A DNA stretch of 64,000 bases from a bacterium (GCA_030615605.1 JAUWYY010000004.1:62001-126000); one strand, 5' to 3'. Numbered from the stretch's first letter, positions 32,638 to 43,354 are shown. The notes: generated by a model from the sequence alone, not told the origin. Numbers and translations are program-made.

Positions 32638-33630
32638 TTAGTGGCCGTTCGGGAACATGCTGGGATCGGCCACATAATACGCTGCGCCGATCACCAGCAC
32701 ATAGGCGGCCGCGAACATCAGCCCGTCTTTGACCGTCAGTCTGCGCCGACTCAGATTGGCTACCGCGAAAAAGGTTATGACCGTCATCAGTATGAATGGC
32801 ACGGTGACAATGTTAGGAACGTTCCCCTGGCCGTGCCAGAAGTAGGCCACGAAGGGCAGCGCCGCCAGCAGCAGGCTATTGTGGTTGACCTTGGAACCCA
32901 GGAAATTGCAGACTGAAATCTCGGCCAGCTTTCCGTCCCGATGTACCGTAAAGTATGCCGTCAGCTTCTCAGGCATCTCCGAGGCAATTGGTCCCAAAAT
33001 CAGGGCGATGGCAAATCGGCTGATACCCATCCAATCTGCTATTCTTATCATCGAATCCACGAATCGCTCGGTCAGGAAGAAAATAATTAGCGCGCCGATA
33101 ACCAGCAAGGCAACTGCTTTGATCATCTGCCGGCGCCCGGGCTTATGTTCAGCCGTCACCGAAAACGCAGATGCGTGGCGGGCTAATTGCCACACGTACC
33201 CGCCGAACAGCAGCGTCAGAATGATGCCGTCCTTGACGTCCAGCCCTCCACCCTCCCAGGCTAAGATCAGAGCGACCAACGCGGTACCACCCAGATACCA
33301 TGCATCAATCTCGGTTGTCCGCGACAGTTCAACCACCGGCACCGGCTTGCGACTCAGCCGGGTGGTGGCCACCACCAGCACCAATCCATAGCCCAGCGTC
33401 ACCAGGATCACGCACGAACCGATGGCCGAGCCGATCGCCATATGATACTCACCCTTGATCGCCGCCCAGATCACGAACATATACTCGGGCATTGTGGTTA
33501 TCAAGCCTAGCACAATGCTGCCAGTGAAGTTGGCTCCGTAGCGATCGGCCAGTATCTCGGCACCAAGGCTCAGCAATATGGCAGCGCCGGCTATTATCAA
33601 CAGTAGTACGATGAATTCAACAAGGACCAT
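32638..33630 (-). CDS. Cation (Na+/Ca2+ or H+/Ca2+) exchanger family membrane protein
   Basis: 330 residues with about ten hydrophobic segments. The two inverted alpha-repeats of the CaCA superfamily are visible. Repeat one is GLITTMPEYMFVIWAAIKG followed by IGSAIGSCVILVTLG. Repeat two is LILGPIASEMPEKLTAYF followed by SVCNFLGSKVNHNSLLL. The central Glu of each repeat (TMPE and EMPE) corresponds to the ion-coordinating Glu. The ATG at 33630 is chosen over a TTG at 33657; an AAAGAGG lies 12 nt upstream, rather far. It follows serS's start by 45 nt on the same strand. The exact ion pair is not deducible. Confidence 0.88.
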   Translation of the reverse strand: MVLVEFIVLLLIIAGAAILLSLGAEILADRYGANFTGSIVLGLITTMPEYMFVIWAAIKGEYHMAIGSAIGSCVILVTLGYGLVLVVATTRLSRKPVPVVELSRTTEIDAWYLGGTALVALILAWEGGGLDVKDGIILTLLFGGYVWQLARHASAFSVTAEHKPGRRQMIKAVALLVIGALIIFFLTERFVDSMIRIADWMGISRFAIALILGPIASEMPEKLTAYFTVHRDGKLAEISVCNFLGSKVNHNSLLLAALPFVAYFWHGQGNVPNIVTVPFILMTVITFFAVANLSRRRLTVKDGLMFAAAYVLVIGAAYYVADPSMFPNGH

Positions 33631-33735
33631 TTTCGGGGGATGCCTCTTTCGCAGCAACCGATGGTATTAACTGACAATAATACTGTAAGTGGGTCGGTTT
33701 GGGCAAGGTGCAGGCGAACGGCTTGGTAGCTGTGG

Positions 33736-35103
33736 TCAGTTTAGCAGCTTGTCCATCTGATAGCCCAGGCCGGTGCCCTGGAGGCTGGAGGTTTCTGCCT
33801 GACCGCGCCGGACGTTGAAGATGCCGCCGTGGACGTGCTGTTCGGCTTCGGTGGTAGCGTCCGGGAAAAACTGGCGGCTGTTGGCCTCCACGCCCATTAT
33901 CGTGTAGAGCCGTGCGCCCATACCTACCGAATGGATCAATGATAGGCTGGGGTTGGTCAGATCCTGCAGCGCATAGGGAATGCCCAATTCCTGGGCCTTA
34001 GCAGCAAAGAGCATATCGGCTGAGTGCCCCTTGCAAGTCTTTAGCGCTACGCCCGACCAGCCCAGCTCTATGGCCAGCTCGAAGCTCTCCAAGTCGGTCA
34101 GGCTTTCGTCAACAATGACCGGTTTGAGCTGGGACAGCTCGGTCATATCATAGCGGTGGGCGGTCATGTCGCGCTCGGTAGGTTGCTCGATGTACAGAAT
34201 GCGCTCGTAGCAGTCTTCAGACTGCTCCTTGATCTTGTGCAACATCTCTATTATGTAGTCGGGACTTTCGCACTGTTCGTTGGTGTCCACGGTTAGGTGG
34301 AGCTCCGTAATGTCGAGGTTGGGCAGTTCCTGGCGGCCGATCCGATGGACTGCCAGCACCCGCTCCACATCCCAGTCCAGATCATTGCCCCGCAGCTTAA
34401 CCTTGAGGCAGTACATTCCCTCGGCGCGGATCCACTCATCCAGACTCACTGGCTTGCCGTCGTCGGGGTCAGATTCGTCCTTCTCGGCCTGGGTGAGCTT
34501 GTCCAGCCCGCCGACCAGATGAAAGATGGGGATTTGCGGCAGATACTGGCTGCGGATGTAGTCCTCCACATATTTGCCTTTGAAGTCAGCGCCCAGGTAC
34601 TTGCTGAGGTCACTCATAAAGTCAGGCCCGTAGCCGTCGTAGCTGTCAATGCCATTGACGTTGCCGAAGGCGTCGTGCAAGGCGGCGTCCACCGGTGAGG
34701 CGCATACTAGCCCACCCAAAAACGGCTGAGCCGGCACCAGGCCGCGCTTGGCGCAGACCTCTTCATTCATAGTGCGCAGATCGTCTTCCAGATCACAGAA
34801 GATGTCAATGGGATGGGCAGCAACTGGATAGGTCGCTGCCATATCGGCATAAAGCCGGGCTACTTCCATCATTGCTGCTTCTTTGTCCTCGTGTCCCAGT
34901 TCGGGAGTTGGCCAGGCCCAGTTGTCAGCTATGAAAATCCCGCCCCAGCCGTCAGCAACCTCGCCTCGGTCGTTCTCGACCGTGGTCTTCACTCGACAGA
35001 AGTGTATATGTTCGATAACCACCGCGCCGAATTTCAGCGGCGTGCGGGCAACAAACGGCTCGAACGATACCTCGATCTCTTTGATTTGTATATCTGAATT
35101 CAT
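33736..35103 (-). CDS. Enolase-superfamily enzyme, catalytically intact
   Basis: 455 residues, longer than most mandelate-racemase-like proteins. Active-site elements are present: KVK at 234-236 (KxK lysine), D273 in TVDTN, E306 in YIEQP, D332-E333 in VDES, and K355/K358 in ALKTCKG. Lysines on both faces suggest a muconate-cycloisomerase or dipeptide-epimerase-like chemistry rather than mandelate-racemase His/Asp. An insertion at about 200-225 is acidic. The C-terminal extension after 400 is unusual. AAGAGGAG stands about 9 nt before the ATG. Substrate unknown; the gene stands alone, with its promoter in the divergent region to the helicase genes. Confidence 0.85.
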   Translation of the reverse strand: MNSDIQIKEIEVSFEPFVARTPLKFGAVVIEHIHFCRVKTTVENDRGEVADGWGGIFIADNWAWPTPELGHEDKEAAMMEVARLYADMAATYPVAAHPIDIFCDLEDDLRTMNEEVCAKRGLVPAQPFLGGLVCASPVDAALHDAFGNVNGIDSYDGYGPDFMSDLSKYLGADFKGKYVEDYIRSQYLPQIPIFHLVGGLDKLTQAEKDESDPDDGKPVSLDEWIRAEGMYCLKVKLRGNDLDWDVERVLAVHRIGRQELPNLDITELHLTVDTNEQCESPDYIIEMLHKIKEQSEDCYERILYIEQPTERDMTAHRYDMTELSQLKPVIVDESLTDLESFELAIELGWSGVALKTCKGHSADMLFAAKAQELGIPYALQDLTNPSLSLIHSVGMGARLYTIMGVEANSRQFFPDATTEAEQHVHGGIFNVRRGQAETSSLQGTGLGYQMDKLLN

Positions 35104-35265
35104 CAGCGGCTTTCTCTCCTCTTGTCTTGAATGTGGCTGGTCAACAAATTACACTTCGATACTGTCGCCGGACAATCCTTCACCGAACTGGGGCAGGAAC
35201 TGAGCGGTTTCGTATAGAAGGTAATAGCCGACGAACGAGCGTAGGCTGACGCCGTGCGAGGTTAG

Positions 35266-38200
35266 ATGCAGGTGAGCGAAGCCAGACCAGCACAATTGAT
35301 TCGCGGCGGACCGGGATCAGGCAAGACCAGATGTTTGGCTGAGACCGTCGTTGGGGCAGTCGGGGAGGGCATATCGCCGGCCCGCATCCTCTGGCTGACT
35401 CTGGACCGGGCCGCTCAACGGCGGCAACGAGACTGGTTAGCCCGCCGCAGTGTAGAAGCAGGGTGCTCGGTCATTCCTGTCATCGAAACGTACGAGGACA
35501 TTGCTCAGCAGATTCTGGACGAGAGTCCGCGCCACGGAGGGCGGGGCATGATTCGTCCGCTCTGCGAGCGACTCCTGGTCGGCGAGATGATCCGGGAGGT
35601 CACCTCCACGGCTCGCTACTACCGCGCTGAAGCGATTCGCACCAGCCCGCGGTTCCGTGACGATGTTGCCGACTTCATTGCCGAGCTGAAACGCTACAAA
35701 ATTGACACCCGGACTTTCCGCCATGAGATAATCCGCCAGTTGCCTCAGAGTGATGCTCTGGCCGACCTGGCCGACATCTACGAACGGTATCAGCAGCGGC
35801 TGCGTGAAGCCGATACCTACGACCTGCGCGGCATCATCTGGCTGGCGCTGTTGGCGCTGGAAGATGAGGGGCCGGCTGCCTGGCGGAATCGCTATGACCT
35901 TGTTGTGGCGGACGATCTGCAGGATGCGACTGCCTTGCAGATCGAGTTGCTCGCCGCCCTGTGTGGCCCGCAGACGGACGTGGTGGCGGCGTATGAACCC
36001 GCCCAGGCGATATACCGCTTCCGGGGTGCGGTGGAGGACCCCGCTGCCTTACTGGATGCGCTGATGCCGGATCGGAGGGTGTCCCACCACGATATAGCAC
36101 CGGACCAGCCGGGCCGAATGGCTCCTCCGATCGCCCGTATCGCACGGCAATTCGCCCGAGATTGGGATCTGGGCGGTCGCCCGGTGGGCGAGCGGCAGGC
36201 CAGCGGGGAGAGTTCGCTGTGCGTCTACCGGACATTCGCTGAGGAGCTGGCCGGAGTTGGTGATCAGATTATTGAGCTGTTGGAGCAGGATGAGCACTCT
36301 GCGGAGCAGATTGCGGTGATTGCGCGCAGCTCTGAACAGATCGAAGCGGCTCGCCAGCACCTGGCGTTGCGGGGCATCCCTGTCTGTGGTCAGGAGACCT
36401 CCGCCGGGATGTGGACTGCCGGCAGTCTATTGGGCAATATTGTAAGAGTACTGGTTTATCTGGGAGAACGGGACCGATATCCTACTGCTCGGCGCCAGCA
36501 GGAGCTATTGCAGGCCAACCTGGCTCTCTACCGGCTGATAAGCGCGACAGAAGATGACCTGACGGTGGCAAAGGTTCATCGCGACTCTCAGCAGAACCAG
36601 AATTTCATACTTGCCGAACCCGGCGGCTCCTCATCGCCATTGCCAGACGATTGGGCGGAAGCTGTCAAAGAAGCTGTGGCACTGGCAGAGGAGCAGCCGC
36701 TGACCGCGATAAGGGCGCTACTGCAGCAGACGGGCCTGTTGCGCAAGATCTGTGCGAATATGCCGCCGGCGGTGATGGGAGCACTGGCTGCGCTCCTCGA
36801 AAACCTGGAAGGGGCCAGCGAGGCATTCATTAAGGTGGCCAATAAGCCACTGTCCTGGGAGCAGATTCGCAGCGTGATTGAACTGAGCCGGCAGCAGCCG
36901 TCCGCTTCCGATGGGGAAGGAGTGAAGGTACTACTGGCCCACGATGCCCGCGGTCTGGAGGCCGAGGTCGTCTATCTGCTTGCTGTCAGTGATGGAGCCT
37001 TTCCGGCTCCCGCCGCTAGCTCGCAGCTTCTCGCCGACGAGACAATCAGAGCGCTGCGCGACCGTGCCCGCCAGCAGCTCTCTATACCCACCGGTGTGCT
37101 TCCCCTGGCGCGCTTTGGCGAAGCAGCCGGCCAGGCCCAGGCCGAGGAGGCGCGCCTGTTCTACAGTTGCCTGACTCGCGCCACCGAGAACCTGGTAATC
37201 AGTTGCCACCTGGAGGAAGACGGCGCGAAGGTTGGCCCCTCGGAGTTCCTTGTCTCCGCGTTGCCTGCTGATTTTGCTCTGGGCTCATTGGAAGAACAGC
37301 AGGAGGCCAACTTTGAATGTGTCTTCTGGGGACTGGCAAAGCAGGCCCCCGGTGGGCGCGTCAGCCATCAGAATTGTCCGGTAGCGCTGTGCGCAGGCCA
37401 AGCGGATGAGCCGCCGGAGCAGGAGCTACTCGAACTGAAGCCGGGGAGTCGGCCTCAGCCCAGCACCGCGCCTATCCTGGCGGAACTTGTGCCCGATTGG
37501 CCGCTGAGCGCCAGCTCAATCAATAGCTATCTTAGCTGTCCGCGTCGATTCTTTCTTGAGAAGCTCATTGGTCTGGCTGGTGAAGACCCTGAGATCTTCG
37601 TCTATGGCAGGCTGCTGCATGACGTCATGGGCCAGCTCAACGAGTTGTCCCCATCCCAGCGGAATCTGCAGCGCGCGCTGAGCTTGCTCGGCGAGGCTGC
37701 TGCACGCCGCAGCCAGGAGTTTAGTTCACCGTATTGCCGCGAGCTCTATCGCCGGCGGGCGCGGGAGGCCCTGGAAGCCTATGCCCGCACCGAACAGTTC
37801 CACGAAGAGTCAATAGCTCAGGAACAGCGATTTGAGTTTGACTTGACTGATGAGGAGGGAGAGGCCCACCGGTTTCGGGGCCGCATTGACCAGGTTGTGC
37901 CGGATGGCGACGGAGTTGATATTGTTGACTACAAGAGCGGGAAAGTGGACGGTGCTGCCGCGCTGCGCCGGAGTTTCTGCTACCGCGCTGATGATACAGC
38001 CAAAGAGCCGTCGCAGAAAAGCTACCAGCTCCCGCTGTATGCTCTGGGCTGGCAGAAGACCACCGGTGGTCGCGTGCAGCGGGTTTGCCTGCAGAGCCTT
38101 AGTCCCACCGCCAGGCCGCCGTATCGTCGCTCCTGTGTGGAGGTGGTGAGCGACAGCGAGCCGCCAGGCGGTGAGAGTATTACCACTGATGAGCTCGAAG

Positions 38201-38337
38201 CGATTGCCCGATACCTGGCAGAGTTGGCACGGACCATAAAGCAGCGGCCCGGCTTTGAAGGACATCCGCCCCGGGAGGGCTGCACTGCCTATTTTGCCTG
38301 CCCCTATGTGCTAATCTGCAATGAGGCCGAACCAGGT
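35266..38337 (+). CDS. AddB-like UvrD-family helicase/nuclease subunit
   Basis: 1,023-1,024 residues. Walker A GGPGSGKT is at 14-21. Motif II is DDLQD at 216-220, where Asp replaces the usual Glu of DExQD. LFYSCLTRATENL is motif VI. The C-terminal nuclease domain has GRIDQVV and IVDYKSGK (D888, K890), a PD-(D/E)xK active site. Cys residues in CPRRFF and in the C-terminal GCTAYFACPYVLIC spacing would hold an AddB-type [4Fe-4S] cluster. With the next gene it forms an AddAB/RecBCD-type complex for resecting double-strand breaks. GAGG lies 4 nt before the ATG. A weak promoter (TTGAAT at 35127, 17 bp, TACACT at 35150) precedes it. Confidence 0.85.
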
Positions 38338-38339
38338 TG

Positions 38340-41300
38340 ATGAACATGCAATACGAGTACGAACCCAGCCAGCAGCAACGAGCGGTCATTGAAGAGCCAC
38401 GCCTGGACATTCCCTTAAAGGTGGTTGCGGGAGCCGGCTCAGGCAAGACCTTCGTGCTGGCTCACCGCTTTGTCTGGCTGGTGGTGAGTGGCAAGGTCCC
38501 GGAGGCTGACCGCATCCTGGCCCTGACGTTCACCAATAACGCTGCGGCGGAGATGAAGATGCGCATCAAGCGGCTGCTGCGGCTCAACGGCCACGCGGTT
38601 TCGGGTCAGCTATGGGTGCATACCTTCCACAGCTTTGCTGCCCGCCTGCTGCGAGAGTGCAGCTACCAGGTGGGTATCTCGCCGGAGTTTCAATTATTGA
38701 CGGAAATTGGCCAGCAGGTTGAACTTGACCGAATCATTGACGGCATCTTCGCGGGCGATTTCGCGCAAAACCGGGCTCTGGACTCCGACCGTCTCGCTGA
38801 CCTAGGGTTCTCTTCTCCCGGCGCGTTCCGCGTTCTGCTGACGAGGCTGATCAGGTATGCCAAGGGCGGAGGCCTGGGGCCGGCTGAGTTTCGCCAGCAG
38901 ACACGCGAACTGAACGAGCGGTTCTGGGCAGCGATGCCCACCGCCCGCGAGGCTGGCGATCTGGATAGCGCGGCGGCACTTGCCCCCGAACTGCAGCGGC
39001 GACTGGGTCGTGTGTATGACCAAGATACTGTGGCAGGTGCGCCGGTAGACGATGCCAACTCGACTCGCAAGCTCCGCGGTTTGTACTACTCGGACCTTAG
39101 ACGCGAAGAACTGCGGGATGACCTTGATCGGCGGCTGGAGCATGAACGGGAGATTGAACGGGCCATCCTCGATGCGGCCGAGGCGGCTTACCAGCTTTAC
39201 GAGCAACGGCTGGCAGGAAGTGACAGTATTGACTTCAACGACCAGATAATGATGGCCAGGGAACTGCTGGCGGACAATTCCGATATCCGCCGCCGCTACC
39301 AGGAGAGGTTTCAGTATATTCTGGTAGATGAATTCCAGGATACTTCGCCGGCGCAGATGAAGATGGTGCAGGCCCTGGCTGAGCCTGCGCGGCTGGAGGT
39401 TGCAGAATCGGGCCAGATTCGGCAGGTGGACAGCTATTGCCGACTGATGGTGGTCGGCGACCAGAAGCAGTCAATCTACGGCTGGCGCGACGCCCGGCCC
39501 GAGAACCTGGATAGGCTGCTTCCGTTCACTCAGCATGACAAGGTGGGGGAGACGGCGCTGTTCCGCCCGTTGACGGTAACTTACCGGATGGACCAGCAGT
39601 TGACGGTTTGTGCCAATCGCGCGGCGGAGAATACCGGAATCGGTGACCCCCAGCTAGCCAGCGCCAGCGACCACCTTGGTATTATCATCAAGGTCGCCCC
39701 CTTCGTAACTGGGGAGGACGAGAAGATCCGCCACACTCGTCGGCGTGAGGCAGCTTATATTGCCGAGAAGATACAGGAACTTGTCACGGAGCAGGGGCGG
39801 TTCGGCTACGGCGATATCTGCGTGCTGATGCGCAGGCGCATGGGTTTTCGTCTGCTGAAGACCGCATTTGAGGAACGTCAGATTCCCTACCAGGCGATGG
39901 GGGGAGTGGGCTTCTTTGACCATCCCCTGGCCCGCGATGTGCTGGCGCTGGCCCGGGTCATAGCGGATCCTTTCGACGATGCGTCGTTAGTGCGATTGCT
40001 GACGCGACCACCGGTTAGCCTGAACGACCGGCAACTGTTTCTGTTAGCGACCAGGCCGGCTCCTGAAGAAGACGACGAAGTGAGCAGCCGCCGACCTGGT
40101 CAGCAGGCGATTATCAGTGCGCTGGCTGAGCTGGCTGAGCATCGAGATGGTTGGCGCAGCGAGGCCGAACGCAGCGCGCTGCCTGGCGAGCGGCTGGGCC
40201 AGTTCTTTGAGTTGGTGGCGAAATTGCGCCGCGCCAGTGTGCTGCATCCGGCCCGCAGCGTTCTTGAGATGATGCTAGAGAGTATTCCCCAGTCTGGAAT
40301 GAGTGTGGCGGAACGCTCCGCTGCTGGCGCTGTAAAGGCCACTTTCGAAGCGATTATCAAGGAGTTGGAGACCAATGGGGTTGCTGCCAGCCTGGATCAG
40401 CTAGTGCGAGCAGTTGATCTCTACGAGGCAGAAGAAGGGCTGGAGCTGCCGGCGGCGGATGTGCCCGCCCGCGATGCTGTGCAGGTTATGACCATTCACG
40501 GGGCCAAGGGACTGGGGTTTCCCGCTGTTTTCGTGATGGCCTGGGCCCCCAAAGGACGCGCCGCTGTATATGACGATACCTGGGGGCTGGTTGGATTCAA
40601 CGTGGACGGAGAAGACTCGGCCAGGAAGCGCGTCTACAAGCTCTTCTCCGGCAACGAGCAGGAACTGCGCGAAGAGAAGCGCCTGTGGTATGTGGCGCTG
40701 ACGCGCGCTAAGCAACTGGTGTGTGTCACCTACGCAGCAGGCGCTGAGGGGAAACCACAGATTCCCTGGGGCGAACATCTGGTGGGAGCGCAGGAAGAGT
40801 CGGGCGAGGAACTGGCCGCGAGGGTCAGCCAGGGCTCCGGCTACCGGCCGGCCGCTCCGCTGGTGCCGATGAAGCTGCCGACTGACTTGGAACTTGCCAG
40901 CCACTCGGCCGTCATTCACACCAGCTTCAGTGCCCTGCGTGATATCCTGGTCTGCCCCCTGCGCTGGTGGATGAGTGGCAACTGGAGCGTCGGCGAGCTA
41001 CTTGATGAGGCCGGTTCGGGAGCGCAACTGGCGGTAGGAAGCTGTTTCCATAAGTATGTGGCTGCCCACTATCGGCGCGGTCAGCCCCCGGATGAGGATT
41101 ACCTGGAGCGACTGTGCCGGCGGGCGCCGGTCAAGCTGGACGGTGCCGCTGTCGAGCGTATTCGCGCTCTGGTGGCTGCTTTTCAGGCAAGCCCGTGGGC
41201 GCAGCAGACTGTGGCCGCTGATGCCGTCGAACGACCGGTGCATCTAGTACGCCAAGTGGACGAAGCAATCGTGGACATCAGCGGCAAGGTTGATTTGGTT

Positions 41301-41663
41301 CTCTCGGATCAGCAGCAGTTTGTGGATTTCAAGACAAACCGGCATCTCAGTGAGGCCGACCTGGAGGACTATGCTTTGCAGATGTTCATCTACCAGCAGG
41401 CCCTGGCCGCCCAGGCCGATGATGGGGATGCCTGGCGCCCGCTGCTGGTGCATGTGACCCCAGAGGGTCTTCAAGAAGTAGAGATAGGACCCCCGCGGCT
41501 GACCCGTCAGCAAGATTGCCTGCAGCAAGCCCTGAGCCAACTCGTGGAGCTTGAATTGAGTCAGCAGCGCCCGTCCGCCCCGCCGACGGCGCCATGCACA
41601 GATTGTCCGTATGCAGACTGGTGTACCGGTGTGGCTATCGACAAGGAGGAGGCTGGCCAATGA
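38340..41663 (+). CDS. AddA-like UvrD/PcrA helicase with C-terminal nuclease
   Basis: 1,107 residues. SF1A helicase motifs are complete: Q-motif QQQRAVIE, GAGSGKT (motif I), TFTNNAAAEMK (Ia), LVDEFQDTSPAQ (II), VVGDQKQSIYGWRDA (III), VMTIHGAKGLGFPAVFV (V) and LWYVALTRAKQLV (VI). A PD-(D/E)xK nuclease follows at the C-terminus, with ISGKVDLVL, FVDFKTN (D996, K998) and YALQMFIYQQAL. A final CTDCPYADWC Cys group is unusual for AddA and may bind a metal cluster. The ATG at 38340 shares its A with the TGA stop of the previous gene, so translation is coupled. Confidence 0.87.
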   Translation: MNMQYEYEPSQQQRAVIEEPRLDIPLKVVAGAGSGKTFVLAHRFVWLVVSGKVPEADRILALTFTNNAAAEMKMRIKRLLRLNGHAVSGQLWVHTFHSFAARLLRECSYQVGISPEFQLLTEIGQQVELDRIIDGIFAGDFAQNRALDSDRLADLGFSSPGAFRVLLTRLIRYAKGGGLGPAEFRQQTRELNERFWAAMPTAREAGDLDSAAALAPELQRRLGRVYDQDTVAGAPVDDANSTRKLRGLYYSDLRREELRDDLDRRLEHEREIERAILDAAEAAYQLYEQRLAGSDSIDFNDQIMMARELLADNSDIRRRYQERFQYILVDEFQDTSPAQMKMVQALAEPARLEVAESGQIRQVDSYCRLMVVGDQKQSIYGWRDARPENLDRLLPFTQHDKVGETALFRPLTVTYRMDQQLTVCANRAAENTGIGDPQLASASDHLGIIIKVAPFVTGEDEKIRHTRRREAAYIAEKIQELVTEQGRFGYGDICVLMRRRMGFRLLKTAFEERQIPYQAMGGVGFFDHPLARDVLALARVIADPFDDASLVRLLTRPPVSLNDRQLFLLATRPAPEEDDEVSSRRPGQQAIISALAELAEHRDGWRSEAERSALPGERLGQFFELVAKLRRASVLHPARSVLEMMLESIPQSGMSVAERSAAGAVKATFEAIIKELETNGVAASLDQLVRAVDLYEAEEGLELPAADVPARDAVQVMTIHGAKGLGFPAVFVMAWAPKGRAAVYDDTWGLVGFNVDGEDSARKRVYKLFSGNEQELREEKRLWYVALTRAKQLVCVTYAAGAEGKPQIPWGEHLVGAQEESGEELAARVSQGSGYRPAAPLVPMKLPTDLELASHSAVIHTSFSALRDILVCPLRWWMSGNWSVGELLDEAGSGAQLAVGSCFHKYVAAHYRRGQPPDEDYLERLCRRAPVKLDGAAVERIRALVAAFQASPWAQQTVAADAVERPVHLVRQVDEAIVDISGKVDLVLSDQQQFVDFKTNRHLSEADLEDYALQMFIYQQALAAQADDGDAWRPLLVHVTPEGLQEVEIGPPRLTRQQDCLQQALSQLVELELSQQRPSAPPTAPCTDCPYADWCTGVAIDKEEAGQ

Positions 41664-41694
41664 GCATTGTGCCGGTGCGCTCGATTGCTGGCTG

Positions 41695-42012
41695 TTATGC
41701 GTGCCGCTGCTCTGGGTCACAGCCAGCAGGCTCGGGACAGTTGCAGGGAGTCTGCCCGCACTTGGGACAGCCGCTGGCATACTTTTGCACTGCCTGCTCG
41801 AGGTCAACGCCGGCAATAGATGCGGTGGTAGCCAGCCATGCCAGCACGTCGGCAAATTCTTCGGCAAGCTCGTCAGAGTTGCCACCGCGCAGCGCCTGGG
41901 CCAACTCCCCAACCTCCTCAATGAACCACATAAAGGTTGACGGCAGCCCGCGCGCGCTGTCCTTTTGGTAGTAGATGTCTTCGATTAGCCTCTGGAACTC
42001 GTTTATGGTCAT
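41695..42012 (-). CDS. MazG-like nucleotide pyrophosphohydrolase with Cys tail
   Basis: 105 residues. The all-alpha NTP-PPase signature is present as EEVGELAQAL and EEFADVLAWL, giving the EExxE and ExxD metal ligands. It hydrolyses (d)NTPs to monophosphates, and homologues cleanse the pool of non-canonical nucleotides. The last 30 residues carry CPKCGQTPCNC and a further Cys, a zinc-ribbon-like or metal-binding tail not part of the minimal fold. Compact single-domain form, unlike the tandem E. coli MazG. It is divergent from hrcA and convergent with the addA-like gene. No ribosome-binding site is visible before the ATG. Confidence 0.85.
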   Translation of the reverse strand: MTINEFQRLIEDIYYQKDSARGLPSTFMWFIEEVGELAQALRGGNSDELAEEFADVLAWLATTASIAGVDLEQAVQKYASGCPKCGQTPCNCPEPAGCDPEQRHA

Positions 42013-42086
42013 CTTACTACAATGTTCGGCAGCAATGAACCAGCCTCCTTCCGGCTGGCGAGGGCGGAGCCTTGCTGATAAGAATC

Positions 42087-42115
42087 TTGACAGTTCGTCT
42101 TTGCCTTGATATGCT
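42087..42115 (+). promoter_or_regulatory. Sigma70-type promoter for hrcA-grpE
   Basis: TTGACA (42087-42092), a 17-bp spacer and TATGCT (42110-42115), about 42 bp before the hrcA start. No CIRCE operator is seen around it. Confidence 0.65.
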
Positions 42116-42156
42116 TGTAGTGGATAGCAGTAATGTCTCTTCAGGTGGGCTGAGAG

Positions 42157-43224
42157 ATGACAAGTAGCAAGCTCAGGTCAACAGGTGCGGGCACGGAGCT
42201 GACTGAACGCCAGCGACTTATTCTGGCCGCCCTGGTTGATGAACACATCAACGCCACTCGGCCTGTCGGTTCGAAAGCCCTGGCTGGCCGCGAAGAGCTG
42301 AATGTCAGCTCTGCCACCATCCGCAACGAACTGGCCGAGCTGGACGAGCACGGTTATCTGCATCAACCGCATACCTCGGCCGGGCGAGTACCCTCGCAGA
42401 AGGCTTACCGCTTTTATGTCAATAATCTGGCCGTCTCCGATAGCCTGCCGCTTGACAAGCTAAGTTGGATTTACGGTCAATACCGACGCATAGAGCCGGA
42501 TCCTGACAAGATTCTGCGGCTAAGCACCAAGCTGTTGGCCGACATCGTCAAGCACCCGGCGGTCGCTGTCGAGCCAGGGCCGCCCGCTGCGTGCTTGACT
42601 GGTATTACAATCAAACCGGTTAGCGCTCATGCTATCAGAATCAGTTGTACGTATTCGGATGGACGGCAGCACGAGTTTGTGGTGCGATCTGATGAGGGCT
42701 TCAGCATCGAGCAAGTCAATCGCCTCAGCGACGTCGTCAAGCAGCAGTTGGATAATCTGTCGGCGGCCAGGCTACCCGAACAGGTCGCTGCGGAGGCCGG
42801 CGAGGAAACGGTTTTCCACAAGCTGCTGGAGGCGGTGCGTCGCCAGCTTTCGGCCTCAGGCGAGGGCCGCATCTACGTTGAGGGGACAGCCTATATTCTG
42901 GAGGAGCCTGAGTCTCAACAGCTCTCGTACCTGCAGGCGGTGATCGAGACACTGGGGGAGCAACAGATGTTGCGGCAGTTGCTGACGATGGCCGGCAAAA
43001 CGCAACGAGTGGCGGTACTAATTGGGTCGGAACACGCTATACCACAGTTGGTACAGTGTAGCACAGTGATGTCGCGATTCAGGGGGCCAAGCAATCGGCG
43101 TGGGATTCTTGGTGTTTTGGGGCCGATGCGCATGGCCTACCCAGAGGTAATATCGGCAGTAGACTGCGTCGCGCAGCAAGTCGGGCAGATCCTGAGTGGT
43201 GCCGAGGCTCACCATTCACGCTAG
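42157..43224 (+). CDS. hrcA: Heat-shock repressor HrcA
   Basis: 355 residues. The N-terminal winged helix (residues 8-75) has LTERQRLILAALVDEHI, RPVGSKAL and SSATIRNELAELDEHGYL, followed by the family block QPHTSAGRVPSQKAYRFYV. The GAF-like sensor and dimerisation domain follows, ending GVLGPMRMAYPEVISAVDCVA. HrcA normally binds CIRCE elements to repress groESL and dnaK operons. No inverted repeat resembling TTAGCACTC-N9-GAGTGCTAA stands upstream here, so autoregulation is not supported by sequence. grpE follows after 130 nt. Confidence 0.95.
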   Translation: MTSSKLRSTGAGTELTERQRLILAALVDEHINATRPVGSKALAGREELNVSSATIRNELAELDEHGYLHQPHTSAGRVPSQKAYRFYVNNLAVSDSLPLDKLSWIYGQYRRIEPDPDKILRLSTKLLADIVKHPAVAVEPGPPAACLTGITIKPVSAHAIRISCTYSDGRQHEFVVRSDEGFSIEQVNRLSDVVKQQLDNLSAARLPEQVAAEAGEETVFHKLLEAVRRQLSASGEGRIYVEGTAYILEEPESQQLSYLQAVIETLGEQQMLRQLLTMAGKTQRVAVLIGSEHAIPQLVQCSTVMSRFRGPSNRRGILGVLGPMRMAYPEVISAVDCVAQQVGQILSGAEAHHSR

Positions 43225-43354
43225 CCCCAGCGATCTGATGCCGGCAGCGGACGAGCAATCATGCTCCCGCCCTGGCAATTTTTCTACTATATTGATTTGC
43301 TATTTCTGTTGGGGCTTTGCCTGGCAGAATTGACAGGATTTGGAGGTCAAGTAA

